Positions 16,547 to 24,712 of a stretch of 64,000 nucleotides of DNA are shown here, in pieces. Position numbers and translations under genes: made by a program. The first letter of the stretch is position 1, and the number at the start of each line of letters is the position of its first letter. The stretch covers positions 124,001-188,000 of the forward strand of contig NZ_CP106953.1 in the NCBI RefSeq assembly GCF_030419005.1, in the 5' to 3' direction. The notes under the pieces were generated by a model. The model had not been told where the DNA came from and did not search any database. It saw only the letters and a list, made by a program, of their open reading frames with translations. The DNA is from Eleftheria terrae (GTDB taxonomy: Bacteria > Pseudomonadota > Gammaproteobacteria > Burkholderiales > Burkholderiaceae_C).

Positions 16547-17452
16547 ATGATCCGCATCCAACTCGAAGTCGAGCTGAGCTATGACATTGGCGAGCAAGGC
16601 GCCGATTTCGTCTTCAACATCCATGCGGCGCACACCCATTGCCAGACGGTCTCGTCGGAGCGCCTGGTCCTGAACCAGCCGGTCACGCCGCAGGTGCAGA
16701 CCGACCCCGCCACCGGCAACCGGTATATGCGCTTGAAGGGCGAGCCCGGCAAGCTCAACATCTCCTATGCAGCGACGGTGGAACTGCTCCACCACCGGTC
16801 GGAGCCGGACGAGCTGTTCGAAGTGCCGATCCACAGCCTTCCGCTGGGCGTGCTTGGCTACATCTATCCCAGCCGCTATTGCCAGTCGGACCGCCTGCTC
16901 CGGCTTGCCATGAACGAGTTCGGGCAACTGCCGCAGGGATACGCCCGGGTCCTGGCCATCCAGGAGTGGGTGCGGCGCCGGGTGAGCTTCACGTCCAACA
17001 CTTCCAACGGCAATACCTCGGCGGTCGACACCCTCATCGAGCAGGTGGGCGTGTGCCGCGATTTTGCCCACCTGATGATCGCGCTGTGCCGGGCGGTCAA
17101 CCTGCCGGCGCGGTTCACGACCGGTACCGACTATGGGGCCGATCTCGCGCTCGGGCCGCCCGACTTCCATGCCTATGTCGAAGTGTTCCTCGGCCACCGG
17201 TGGTACATCTTCGACCCGTCCGGCACCGCCGTGCCCATGGGACTGGTCCGGTTTGGCACCGGGCGCGACGCCGCCGACGTCGCCTTTGCGACGATGTTCG
17301 GCTCCGTCGTGTCTTATGCGCCTGTCATCCGCACCGTGGCGGTGGAGGACCCGGCGGCCGGCGTGAGCCTCCCGCATCACAGCCTGCAGGCCTTGTCGAC
17401 GGACAGCGGCGTGCCGTCGGACGCCCGGCTCCTGGAGCTTCGCCGCGCCTGA
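16547..17452 (+). CDS. Transglutaminase-like (cysteine protease fold) protein
   Basis: A 301-residue soluble protein. A beta-rich N-terminal bacterial transglutaminase-like domain (residues ~1-100) precedes the core, where the Cys-His-Asp triad is visible as VGVCRDFAHL, DFHAYVEVF and IFDPSGTA. Such stand-alone proteins act as peptidases or amidases; their partner is often a zinc metallopeptidase of the type encoded next door. There is no signal peptide, so it is cytoplasmic. The next gene begins nine bases after its stop, so the pair is an operon. Confidence 0.88.
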   Translation: MIRIQLEVELSYDIGEQGADFVFNIHAAHTHCQTVSSERLVLNQPVTPQVQTDPATGNRYMRLKGEPGKLNISYAATVELLHHRSEPDELFEVPIHSLPLGVLGYIYPSRYCQSDRLLRLAMNEFGQLPQGYARVLAIQEWVRRRVSFTSNTSNGNTSAVDTLIEQVGVCRDFAHLMIALCRAVNLPARFTTGTDYGADLALGPPDFHAYVEVFLGHRWYIFDPSGTAVPMGLVRFGTGRDAADVAFATMFGSVVSYAPVIRTVAVEDPAAGVSLPHHSLQALSTDSGVPSDARLLELRRA

Positions 17453-17461
17453 TGGGCCGCG

Positions 17462-18637
17462 GTGCCCCGTCCCTCCTCGCTCAGCCCGATGCCTCTTTGT
17501 CCATCGGCCCCCCGGCCTGCCGCCTCTGCCTTGCTTGCCGTATCGCGCGCCTATCGGTGCCGCTGCGGCCGGCCGATCTTCTTCCGCAACAGCGAGTGCC
17601 TGGCGTGCCGCGCGCCGCTGGGCTATCTGCCTTCCAGCGGTACGCTGTGTTGCCTGCGGGCTGGATCGCTGCCGGGGACCTGGCAGGTGTCGGGACCCGA
17701 GCTGGGGCCGGGGCGGGGCTACCGGCGCTGCACCAACTTCACGCGCATCGGCTGCAATTGGCTGATCGAAGACGGCGACGACGAGCAGCGGCCCGCCCTG
17801 TGCGTGGCATGCCGCCTGAACCGCACCATCCCGTCCTTGGCGAGCGAGGCGAACCTGGTGCTGTGGCGACGCATGGAGAAGGCCAAGCGCCGCCTCATCT
17901 CGCAGCTGATCGGCCTGGGTCTCGACGTGTCGCCCCGGGGGCCGGATCGCGATCACGGGCTGGCGTACGACTTCCTGAGTTCGGGGCCCGGCGAGCCGCG
18001 CGTGATCACCGGCCATTGTGGCGGCATCATCACCATCGACATTGCCGAGGCAGACGACCCGTTCCGCGAACGGGTCCGCGAGGACATGGGCGAGCCATAC
18101 CGCACCCTGCTCGGGCACTTCCGCCATGAAATCGGCCACTACTACTGGGATCGGCTGGTGGCCGGCACGCGTTGGCAGGCGCCTTTCCGTGCCGCATTCG
18201 GCGATGAACGCCAGGACTACGGCGCCGCATTGAAGGCGAACTACGAGCGGGGGCCACCGGCCGACTGGAACCGGCATTTCGTGAGCGCCTATGCCAGCAT
18301 GCACCCTTGGGAGGACTGGGCGGAAACCTTCGCCCACTACCTGCACATCCGCGACACCCTGGACACGGCCGTCAGCTTCCGGCTCGCTACCGACGAGGCG
18401 GAGGTCGAGGCCCAGCCCTATGGCAGCGAGGACCTCTGGGACCGGCATGCCGCCGGCGGCACAGCGTTTCTACAGGGCCTGCATGCCTGGATCGGCATCA
18501 CCAGCGTGATGAACGAGATGTCGAGCGCCATGGGCTTGCACGACTTCTATCCATTCGTGCTGCCGCGTGCCGCCGTGGCCAAGCTCCATTTCATCCACTG
18601 CCTCGTCTCCCAGTGCGGGGACGGCGCACCAGGGTAG
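17462..18637 (+). CDS. Zinc-ribbon metallopeptidase (COG4307/DUF2248-like)
   Basis: A 391-residue protein. N-terminal cysteine pairs (YRCRCGRPIFF, SECLACRAPLGY, and CTNFTRIGCNWL with LCVACRLN) form zinc-ribbon-like elements. The C-terminal half has an HEXXH site in HFRHEIGHYYWDRL and a downstream EDWAETFAHYLHIRD helix that can supply the third zinc ligand. This matches the putative zinc-binding metallopeptidase family found beside transglutaminase-like genes in proteobacteria. Start: GTG at 17462 or ATG at 17489; neither has a strong ribosome site. Its substrate is unknown. Confidence 0.85.
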   Translation: MPRPSSLSPMPLCPSAPRPAASALLAVSRAYRCRCGRPIFFRNSECLACRAPLGYLPSSGTLCCLRAGSLPGTWQVSGPELGPGRGYRRCTNFTRIGCNWLIEDGDDEQRPALCVACRLNRTIPSLASEANLVLWRRMEKAKRRLISQLIGLGLDVSPRGPDRDHGLAYDFLSSGPGEPRVITGHCGGIITIDIAEADDPFRERVREDMGEPYRTLLGHFRHEIGHYYWDRLVAGTRWQAPFRAAFGDERQDYGAALKANYERGPPADWNRHFVSAYASMHPWEDWAETFAHYLHIRDTLDTAVSFRLATDEAEVEAQPYGSEDLWDRHAAGGTAFLQGLHAWIGITSVMNEMSSAMGLHDFYPFVLPRAAVAKLHFIHCLVSQCGDGAPG

Positions 18638-18651
18638 CGTGCGGCGGCCGC

Positions 18652-18678
18652 GGGCCGCTGCTGGGCAGCCAGCGGGCC
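18652..18678. terminator. GC-rich inverted repeat after the metallopeptidase gene
   Basis: CCGCTG/CAGCGG arms (18655-18660 and 18670-18675), extended by GG/CC with one mismatch, lie 18 bases after the stop and between convergent genes. There is no U-run, so strength is uncertain. Confidence 0.35.
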
Positions 18679-18691
18679 GGTCGCAGGCGGG

Positions 18692-18898
18692 TCAGGCCTG
18701 CTCCTTCCATTCCGGCCGGGTGTCCAGGAACTCGAGCGGCTCGCCGCTGGCGATGGCCCCGGTCGCCGCCGTCATCGGCTGCCCGCCTGGCAGCACGCCT
18801 GCCCTCTTCCAGGCAAGCCAAGGCAGCAACAGTGGCCGTCCGACGGCGACCCGGACGGCCCACCTGAACCACACGCGCAAGCCGGCTCGATCCTGCAT
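18692..18898 (-). CDS. Small hypothetical protein (68 aa)
   Basis: The minus frame encodes MQDRAGLRVWFRWAVRVAVG, a basic aromatic segment that may touch the membrane, then an acidic tail ending FLDTRPEWKEQA. Third codon positions are almost all G or C, as in neighbouring real genes, and no overlapping frame is better. The ribosome site is poor (AGGG touching the ATG), so the true start may differ. No family is recognised. Confidence 0.4.
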   Translation of the reverse strand: MQDRAGLRVWFRWAVRVAVGRPLLLPWLAWKRAGVLPGGQPMTAATGAIASGEPLEFLDTRPEWKEQA

Positions 18899-19176
18899 CC
18901 CTGCATCGTCGCCACAGCCGCCGCAGCGGTCTGTGCGGTAGCGGACACATCATGTGCAGCGGCGCTCGGTGGCCTGCGCCGGCCGCCTGCTGCCGCCGCG
19001 GCGGTGGTGCCCTCAGGTGCCGACCGCAGCGTGGGGCCGGCCGGCGGGCGGCCGGCATGCAAGGCCAGGCACCCGCCGGCGTCCTGCAACGGGCGCTGCC
19101 AGCGAGGGCCGCTTGCAGGCGAGGGCTTGCCCCCTGCCAGCTGCCCGGCGGCGGCTGCCGATCCCCATCCGCAGGC

Positions 19177-20469
19177 TCAAATGCCGTAGACGAAGTCGGT
19201 CGCCTGCAGGCCGGCTGCGGCGGCTGGCGAGACGGTGCCCAGCAGCCAGGCGTCCCCGCCCGTCGCAGTGCTCGGGTTGTACCAGAGGCGGCCGCTCGCC
19301 AGGTCGACATAGATGCCGCTCAACTCGCCGGCGCCCTGGCCGGAGCGGCCCTCGCCGCGGAACAGCCAGAGCTCCGAGAGCCCGCCGCCGGCGTTGAAGC
19401 GCAGCCCCTCGATGCCCTGGCCGGCCGCGCCGGGCAGCCGGCTGTCCAGCGTGTCGGGCAACACCAGCGTGTCTTCGGCGGAGCTGAAGTCGGTCAGCGT
19501 GTCGCCTTCGTCGGGGCCGGCCGCGCCGAGCACGAAGCGGTCGTGACCGCTGCCGCCGGTGAGGGTGTCACGGCCCCATTGGCCGATCAGGGTGTCGTCG
19601 CCGCTGCCGCCGTCCAGGACGTCGTCACCGGCATGGCCCCAGAGCGTGTCCTTGCCGTCCAGTCCCCACAGCCGGTTGACGAATTCGTTGCCCTCGATCC
19701 GGTTGTCCAGCCCGTTGCCTCGTCCGTCGCGTGCGGTGGCCGCCTGGTTCAGGGTGAGGTGTTCGATGTTCTGGCCCAGGGTGAAGCTGGTACGGGCCTT
19801 CACCGTGTCCTGGCCGCCGTCCGGTGCCGCCTCGTTCACGATGTCGTCGCTGTCGGCGTCCAGGTAGATGTCGTCGCCACGCCCGCCGTCCATGCGGTCC
19901 CGGCCGGCGTAGCCCGTCAGGCGGTCGGTGCCGTCGCCGCCCAGTAGCAGGTCGTCGCCCGGGCCGCCGAACAACAGGTCGTTGCCCTTGCCGCCGATCA
20001 GCGTGTCCTGCCCGCTGGTGTCGATGTCGGTGCCGCCGTGCAGGTGGTCGTCGCCATCGCCGCCTTCCAGCCGGTCGTTGCCTTCGCCGCCGTAGAGCCA
20101 GTCGTTGCCGGCCAGCCCGCGCAGCGTGTTGTCGTTGCTGTTGCCGCGAATGGTGTTGTCGAGCGCGTTGCCGGTGCCGTGGAGTGCCTCGGGGCGGTCG
20201 CCGGGGCCGAAGGGCGCATTGTCGAGGCGCAGGTCTTCCACATGGGCGCCCAGGGTGTAGCTGCGCACACGGGAAAGCACCGTGTCCTGGCCTTGCCCGG
20301 CCGATTCCACCACTTGGTCGCCAGTGGAATTCACGCAATAGGTGTCGTCGCCGCCGCGTCCTTCCATGCGGTCGTCGCCAAGCGACCAGTTGCCGTTGAT
20401 CGTCGAAGCGGGGTCACTGCTGCTGTCCACCAGCGCGTCGTTCGCGCCGGTTCCATCGATGGTGGCCAT
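19177..20469 (-). CDS. RTX-repeat calcium-binding protein
   Basis: A 430-residue acidic protein preceded by AAGGAGGA. It starts with a short unstructured region and then carries blocks of glycine/aspartate nonapeptides (GGEGNDRLEGGDGDDHLHGG, GGKGNDLLFGGPGDDLL and GGSGDDTLIG, and others). Between them are VESAGQGQDTVLSRV-type beta strands, as seen in adhesins and hemolysin-like proteins. The C-terminal ~70 residues (DTLTDFSSAEDTLVLPD onward) match the end region that carries the type I secretion signal. No catalytic domain is seen, so it is a structural or surface protein. No type I secretion ABC/MFP genes are in this window. Confidence 0.88.
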   Translation of the reverse strand: MATIDGTGANDALVDSSSDPASTINGNWSLGDDRMEGRGGDDTYCVNSTGDQVVESAGQGQDTVLSRVRSYTLGAHVEDLRLDNAPFGPGDRPEALHGTGNALDNTIRGNSNDNTLRGLAGNDWLYGGEGNDRLEGGDGDDHLHGGTDIDTSGQDTLIGGKGNDLLFGGPGDDLLLGGDGTDRLTGYAGRDRMDGGRGDDIYLDADSDDIVNEAAPDGGQDTVKARTSFTLGQNIEHLTLNQAATARDGRGNGLDNRIEGNEFVNRLWGLDGKDTLWGHAGDDVLDGGSGDDTLIGQWGRDTLTGGSGHDRFVLGAAGPDEGDTLTDFSSAEDTLVLPDTLDSRLPGAAGQGIEGLRFNAGGGLSELWLFRGEGRSGQGAGELSGIYVDLASGRLWYNPSTATGGDAWLLGTVSPAAAAGLQATDFVYGI

Positions 20470-20876
20470 AGGTCCTCCTTGAGTGTGTCGTCCGATCAGG
20501 TCGGTGGCGCCCACTGCAAGGCCTGCACTGCATCGGCCAGCTCAGGGGCGTACTGCTGCAGGAGTGAGACAGCGCCCTTGAAACGGGCGCACTCAAGCAT
20601 GAGCCAGGCGGGCCGCAGATGCGACCCCTGGCCAAGGAGGGGCCGGGGTTATCCGCTGCCGGGTGGCGGGCAGCCAGCGGCGCCGCGGTCCGGCGTTTCC
20701 AGCATCCGGGCCTGCCGGGCGCGGCCCGACCGCACGGGCGGCGCGGTTGTCTCAGGATCGATGCAACTGCGGCGGGCCTCCGGCACCGGCGCTCGCGCTG
20801 CGGCGCGGTATCTGAAGCCGAAGCCCGCGCGCGGCGCCTGTTCGCGGCTGCATCATCATCGCCGGGGCAGTCGCGG
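20470..20876. other. Intergenic region with a possible 34-codon ORF and a hairpin
   Basis: About 400 bases between the RTX gene and the SRPBCC gene. A minus-strand frame at 20496-20600 encodes a 34-residue helical peptide (MLECARFKGAVSLLQQYAPE, then LADAVQALQWAPPT) but has no good ribosome site. It could be a relic or a small gene. A 6-bp hairpin (GCGCCC/GGGCGC, 20572-20590) lies inside it. Confidence 0.3.
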
Positions 20877-21323
20877 TCAGTCGGGGATCGTCGGCTCGAC
20901 CAGGGTCGCCAATTGGGCCAGCGACTCCTGCCATCCGAGATAGCACATCTCCACCGGAATGGCGTCGGGGATGCCTGCCTGGGTGATGCTGATCTCGGTG
21001 CCGCACGACACCGCCCGCAGGACCACGGTCGTTTCCATCTCGCCCGGCAGGTTGGGGTCGTCGAATGTGTCGGAGTAGCGAATGCGCTCGTGCGGCACCA
21101 GCTCGCGATACTCGCCCCCGAAGGAATGGCCGCGACCGGTCGAGAAGTTGCTGAACGACATCTTGAACGTTCCGCCGATGCGGACGTCCATGTGGTGGAC
21201 CTTGCAGGTGAAGCCGTAGGGCGGCAGCCACTTGGCCATGGCGTCGGCATCGAGGAAGGCCCGATAGATGCGCTCGGGCGCTGCGCGAAGCACTCGGTGA
21301 AGGCGGACGGTGCGGTTTTCCAT
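20877..21323 (-). CDS. SRPBCC/AHSA1-type START-domain protein
   Basis: A 148-residue protein with the Aha1/SRPBCC pattern: an N-terminal strand VRLHRVLRAAPERIYRAFLD, DADAMAKWLPPYGF, then GGTFKMSFSNF and a C-terminal helix (MCYLGWQESLAQLATLVEP). This cup-shaped fold binds hydrophobic ligands; many members are uncharacterised, and no specific ligand can be inferred here. It is probably monocistronic. The ATG at 21323 is chosen because the fold begins immediately; upstream sequence in frame is compositionally non-coding. Confidence 0.88.
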   Translation of the reverse strand: MENRTVRLHRVLRAAPERIYRAFLDADAMAKWLPPYGFTCKVHHMDVRIGGTFKMSFSNFSTGRGHSFGGEYRELVPHERIRYSDTFDDPNLPGEMETTVVLRAVSCGTEISITQAGIPDAIPVEMCYLGWQESLAQLATLVEPTIPD

Positions 21324-21504
21324 GGTGATCACGACGTGAAGCAGAGGACGGCCCTCTGACTCCACGACGATCGACCGGGTCGGAATTCGACAAGCGAGGC
21401 GGCGCCGCACGCTGCGCTGCCGGGCCGGGCGACCGTCCGCGGGCTGGCGTCCCGGCGCGGCACATGGCATTGCCGGGCCGCCCCTGGGGGGCATCGCCCT
21501 CCGC

Positions 21505-22353
21505 TCAGCCGCGGACGGCCCCGGCCGGCAGGAAGCGGATGCCGGTGCGCTGGACCAGCGCCTCGTAGGACAAGGGCCGCGAGGCCCGGGCCTCGTCGCG
21601 GTTTTCGATCCAGTGTGCCCAGGCCCGGCGAGTGCTCGGGTCGTAGACCAGCTTGTAGAAGTAACGTGGCACCCAGACCCGGCCGCGGCCCAGCGTGCGG
21701 GCCGGGCGCTCGAACACCGGGCCGGTGAAGACATACACGTCGCCGCGTGCCCGCAGCACGTACTTGCGGGTGGCCTTCTCGATGCCGGCCCACGCCCGGC
21801 GGTTGTTCTGCGGTGCTTGCGGGGCGATGTTGGCCAGGCTGAAGCTTTGTGCCATGGCCCGCGCGTGCGGCATGTCGGCCGCCGGCGCCATGTGGCCGCG
21901 GTCGAAGGCGGCGCTGCTGCGGCCGCTGCGCCGCGTCCCGCGGTAGTCGTCGAGCCGGGCCCGCTCCGCCCTGGGCAGGCGGGCTTCTTCATAGAAGCGG
22001 TCGGTGCGCGCCTCGCCGCGCGCGTCCAGCAACTGGGCGCGGCTCAGCCGCTCCACTGCATAGAGCGGCGTCTTTGCCACACCGGAGTGCAGCACTGCAA
22101 AACCGTCGAAACACAGCTCCCGCCGTTGCCCCGGCGCGCTGGCCGGCACACTGGGCAGGTGGCCGCTGACGAAAAAGCGCCGGCACTGCTCGAAGCCGGC
22201 TTGCGCCGTGCGCGGCGTCACGCCCAGCACCAGCAGCACTGCCAGCGCCGCAGCACGCAGGCCAGCGATCAGAGGGTGGGGAGGCAGCCGGAGGGCCCGC
22301 GCCATGCGGGCAGCAAATGGCCAGGCGGTGGCCGGGGACGATCGGAACTCCAC
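21505..22353 (-). CDS. Secreted DNA/RNA non-specific endonuclease
   Basis: A 282-residue (or 266 from ATG 22305) exported nuclease of the NUC1/Serratia nuclease family. A hydrophobic N-terminal segment (IAGLRAAALAVLLVLGV, cleavage near TAQAG) precedes the domain. The catalytic motif DRGHMAPAAD (His general base) and the Mg-binding Asn region LANIAPQAPQNNRRAW are intact. It cleaves DNA and RNA outside the cytoplasm, for nutrient scavenging or degradation of extracellular DNA. There is no immunity gene nearby, as expected for an exported enzyme. It is divergent from the MFS gene at 22796. Confidence 0.88.
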   Translation of the reverse strand: MEFRSSPATAWPFAARMARALRLPPHPLIAGLRAAALAVLLVLGVTPRTAQAGFEQCRRFFVSGHLPSVPASAPGQRRELCFDGFAVLHSGVAKTPLYAVERLSRAQLLDARGEARTDRFYEEARLPRAERARLDDYRGTRRSGRSSAAFDRGHMAPAADMPHARAMAQSFSLANIAPQAPQNNRRAWAGIEKATRKYVLRARGDVYVFTGPVFERPARTLGRGRVWVPRYFYKLVYDPSTRRAWAHWIENRDEARASRPLSYEALVQRTGIRFLPAGAVRG

Positions 22354-22795
22354 GACAAGCAGGTGCGCGCACTCGGTTGAAAGGGCGCGAAGCTTACCTC
22401 AGTACCTGTTAGGAGCTTCAGGATTTGCCTCGAACTGAGACAGCGCTTGGACCGAGGCGGGCTGGCGACATGGCGCGGGACGGTCCGCCCGACCGGCGCT
22501 GCACCGTGCCCTGCCAGGTCCGGCCGGGCACGGGCGCGTCGGGCGGCTCCAGTCGCAACCAAGGAGGTACCGCCCGGCGCCGTGCTGGCTGCAAGCTGGG
22601 CGACCGCCCTGCGCCCGAGCCGCCGGTCCAGGGCCGCCCCGTGCCACGGCGCGCCCCGCGCCGGTGCTGCACCGGCCGAGAGACCCACCGCCAGCAGCTT
22701 CTGCTGCGCCGCAGCACAATCCCCGCCTGCCACAGCCTTTCCGGTGCCCTCACCTCGCTCGCTGCGGGGCGGCGCCGTCGTCTTCCTGCTCTCAC
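22354..22795. other. Divergent intergenic region, nuclease/MFS gene
   Basis: About 440 bases. An AT-richer patch (22388-22432) near the nuclease start is the likely promoter area; the remainder is very GC-rich, with no supported gene or RNA. Confidence 0.45.
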
Positions 22796-24025
22796 ATGGA
22801 TTCCATCGTTACCGCCTCGACGCCCGCGGCCGCCGTCACCGGCCTGTCTCCTTCCGATCGCGACCGTGCCTTCTGGTCTGCCGTCCTGGCGCTGGGCGTC
22901 GGGGGTTTTGCCATCGGCACCGGCGAGTTCGTCATCATGGGCTTGCTGCCCGAGGTCGCTCGCGACCTGCACATCTCCATCCCCCGGGCTGGCCACGTCA
23001 TCAGCGCGTACGCGCTGGGGGTCGTGGTCGGCGCGCCACTGTTGGCGGTGCTGGCCGCCGGCTGGCCCCGGCGGGCGCTGCTGATGGCCTTGATGGCGAT
23101 GTTCGCGGCCGGCAACCTCGCGAGCGCGCTGGCGCCGGGGGAGGGCTCGCTGAACCTGCTGCGCTTCGTGGCTGGCTTGCCGCATGGCACCTACTTCGGT
23201 GTCGCGGCACTGGTGGCGGCGTCGCTGGCGCCGCCCGACCGGCGGGCGAGCGCCGTCGGGCTGGTCATGTGCGGGCTGACCAGCGCGACGCTGGTTGGCG
23301 TGCCGATTGCGGCCTGGCTGGGGCAGCACCTGGGCTGGCGGGCGGCCTTTGTCCTCGTCGGCGCGATTGCCGCACTCGCCTGCGGGCTGATCCGACTGGG
23401 CGTGCCGAACCTGCCGGCGGACCGGGGTGCCAGCCCCCTGCGTGAGCTGGGAGCGCTCCGGCAGCCACAGGTCTGGCTGACGCTGGGCATCGGCGCGATC
23501 GGTTTCGGCGGCATGTTCTCGGTGTTCAGCTACATCAAGCCGACGCTCACCGAGGTGGCCGGCCTGCCGGTCGACGCGGTGCCGCTGGTGCTGGCCCTGT
23601 TCGGCGTCGGCATGGTGCTGGGCAACCTGTTCGGCGCACGGCTGGCCGACAAGTCGCTGATGGGCACCATCGCCGGCTTGCTCGTGTGGAGCGCCGTGGT
23701 GCTGGGCGCTGTGGTGTTCACCGCGCCCCATGCGCTGGCGGCGTCGGTGAACGTGTTCCTGGTGGGCACCGTGGTGGCCATCGGGCCGGCCCTGCAGATC
23801 CGGCTCATGGACGTGGCGGGCGAGGCACAGACGCTGGCCGCCGCGTTGAACCACTCGGCGTTCAATATCGCCAATGCCCTGGGTGCCTGGCTGGGCGGCG
23901 CGGCCGTCGCGGCGGGGTTGGGCTGGACTTCGACCGGCTGGGTCGGCAGCCTGCTGGCCTTGGGCGGCATGGTGGTGTTCGGCGCTTCGCTGTGGCAGGA
24001 CCGGCGCGCCGGCCGGCGGCGGTAG
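22796..24025 (+). CDS. MFS transporter, DHA1/AraJ-like
   Basis: A 409-residue inner-membrane carrier with 12 predicted membrane segments. The N-terminal signature GVGGFAIGTGEFVIMGLLPE and motif-A-like LLAVLAAGWPRRALLMALM place it in the drug/arabinose-efflux group (AraJ/PbuE/YdhP-like). It is driven by proton motive force. The substrate is not deducible; relatives export arabinose, purine ribonucleosides or drugs. The start at 22796 is preceded by an AT-poor leader without a strong ribosome site. It is monocistronic. Confidence 0.9.
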   Translation: MDSIVTASTPAAAVTGLSPSDRDRAFWSAVLALGVGGFAIGTGEFVIMGLLPEVARDLHISIPRAGHVISAYALGVVVGAPLLAVLAAGWPRRALLMALMAMFAAGNLASALAPGEGSLNLLRFVAGLPHGTYFGVAALVAASLAPPDRRASAVGLVMCGLTSATLVGVPIAAWLGQHLGWRAAFVLVGAIAALACGLIRLGVPNLPADRGASPLRELGALRQPQVWLTLGIGAIGFGGMFSVFSYIKPTLTEVAGLPVDAVPLVLALFGVGMVLGNLFGARLADKSLMGTIAGLLVWSAVVLGAVVFTAPHALAASVNVFLVGTVVAIGPALQIRLMDVAGEAQTLAAALNHSAFNIANALGAWLGGAAVAAGLGWTSTGWVGSLLALGGMVVFGASLWQDRRAGRRR

Positions 24026-24142
24026 AACACTGAGCGCTCGGCAACACAGACGGGGTGCCGAGCGCCCTCCCTAAGGGTAGGGGCAGCCAAAGCGGGCCCG
24101 GCTGCCTATCGTGCGGGGCTTCGGGTGGACCCCACTCTTGCC

Positions 24143-24712
24143 ATGCAGGCCGCAACCATGCCCCCAACCCCTGTTCAACGTACTGCCCAGGTCATTCGCG
24201 AGGACCGTGCCGGGCGAGGCCAGTGTCTGGCATTTCCGCAGATGTCGAGCTGCGCCGCCGTCATCGCGGTGCTGGACACCGATCTGGTCGGCGGCCACTT
24301 CACCGCCGACCTTGCGCCGGGCGACACGCCACCGCGCCACGTGCTGGACAACATCGGCCGCATGCAGGAGATGATCGGCGCCGCTCCGATCCGTCGCCTG
24401 CTGATCGTCGGCTTCAACCAGAACCACCAGCCTGCCCAGATCTGCGCGGCCCTTGGCTGCGGGCGGGATGCGCGGGGGGAAACGGTGGTCGAAGCGTATG
24501 ACCTGGCCCGCAAGAAGCCGAGCGAAATGACCGTCTTCGCCACCTTCATCGACGCGCACTCGCGGCCCATCATCGAGTTCAAGCGGCAGGGCAGCGTGAC
24601 CGAGGCCCGCCACCGTCCCGCGGCCACGCTGGAGGAGGCCCGGGTCTATCCGGCTGATCTCGAGGTGAAGTACACGCTGCACACGCTGCGCAAGCACTTT
24701 ACGAACCTTTGA
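24143..24712 (+). CDS. Hypothetical soluble protein, possibly CheD/CNF1-like fold
   Basis: A ~189-residue protein (starts at 24125 GTG, 24143 or 24158 are possible). The core SSCAAVIAVLDTDLVGGHFT has a Cys followed ~17 residues later by Gly-Gly-His-Phe, then a helix (HVLDNIGRMQEMIG) and strand RRLLIVGFNQN. The Cys-His order and spacing recall the CheD glutamine deamidase/CNF1 fold, but similarity is by eye and weak, and no chemotaxis genes are near. The stop TGA directly abuts the convergent stop of the next gene (TGATCA). Treat it as unknown function. Confidence 0.6.
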   Translation: MQAATMPPTPVQRTAQVIREDRAGRGQCLAFPQMSSCAAVIAVLDTDLVGGHFTADLAPGDTPPRHVLDNIGRMQEMIGAAPIRRLLIVGFNQNHQPAQICAALGCGRDARGETVVEAYDLARKKPSEMTVFATFIDAHSRPIIEFKRQGSVTEARHRPAATLEEARVYPADLEVKYTLHTLRKHFTNL

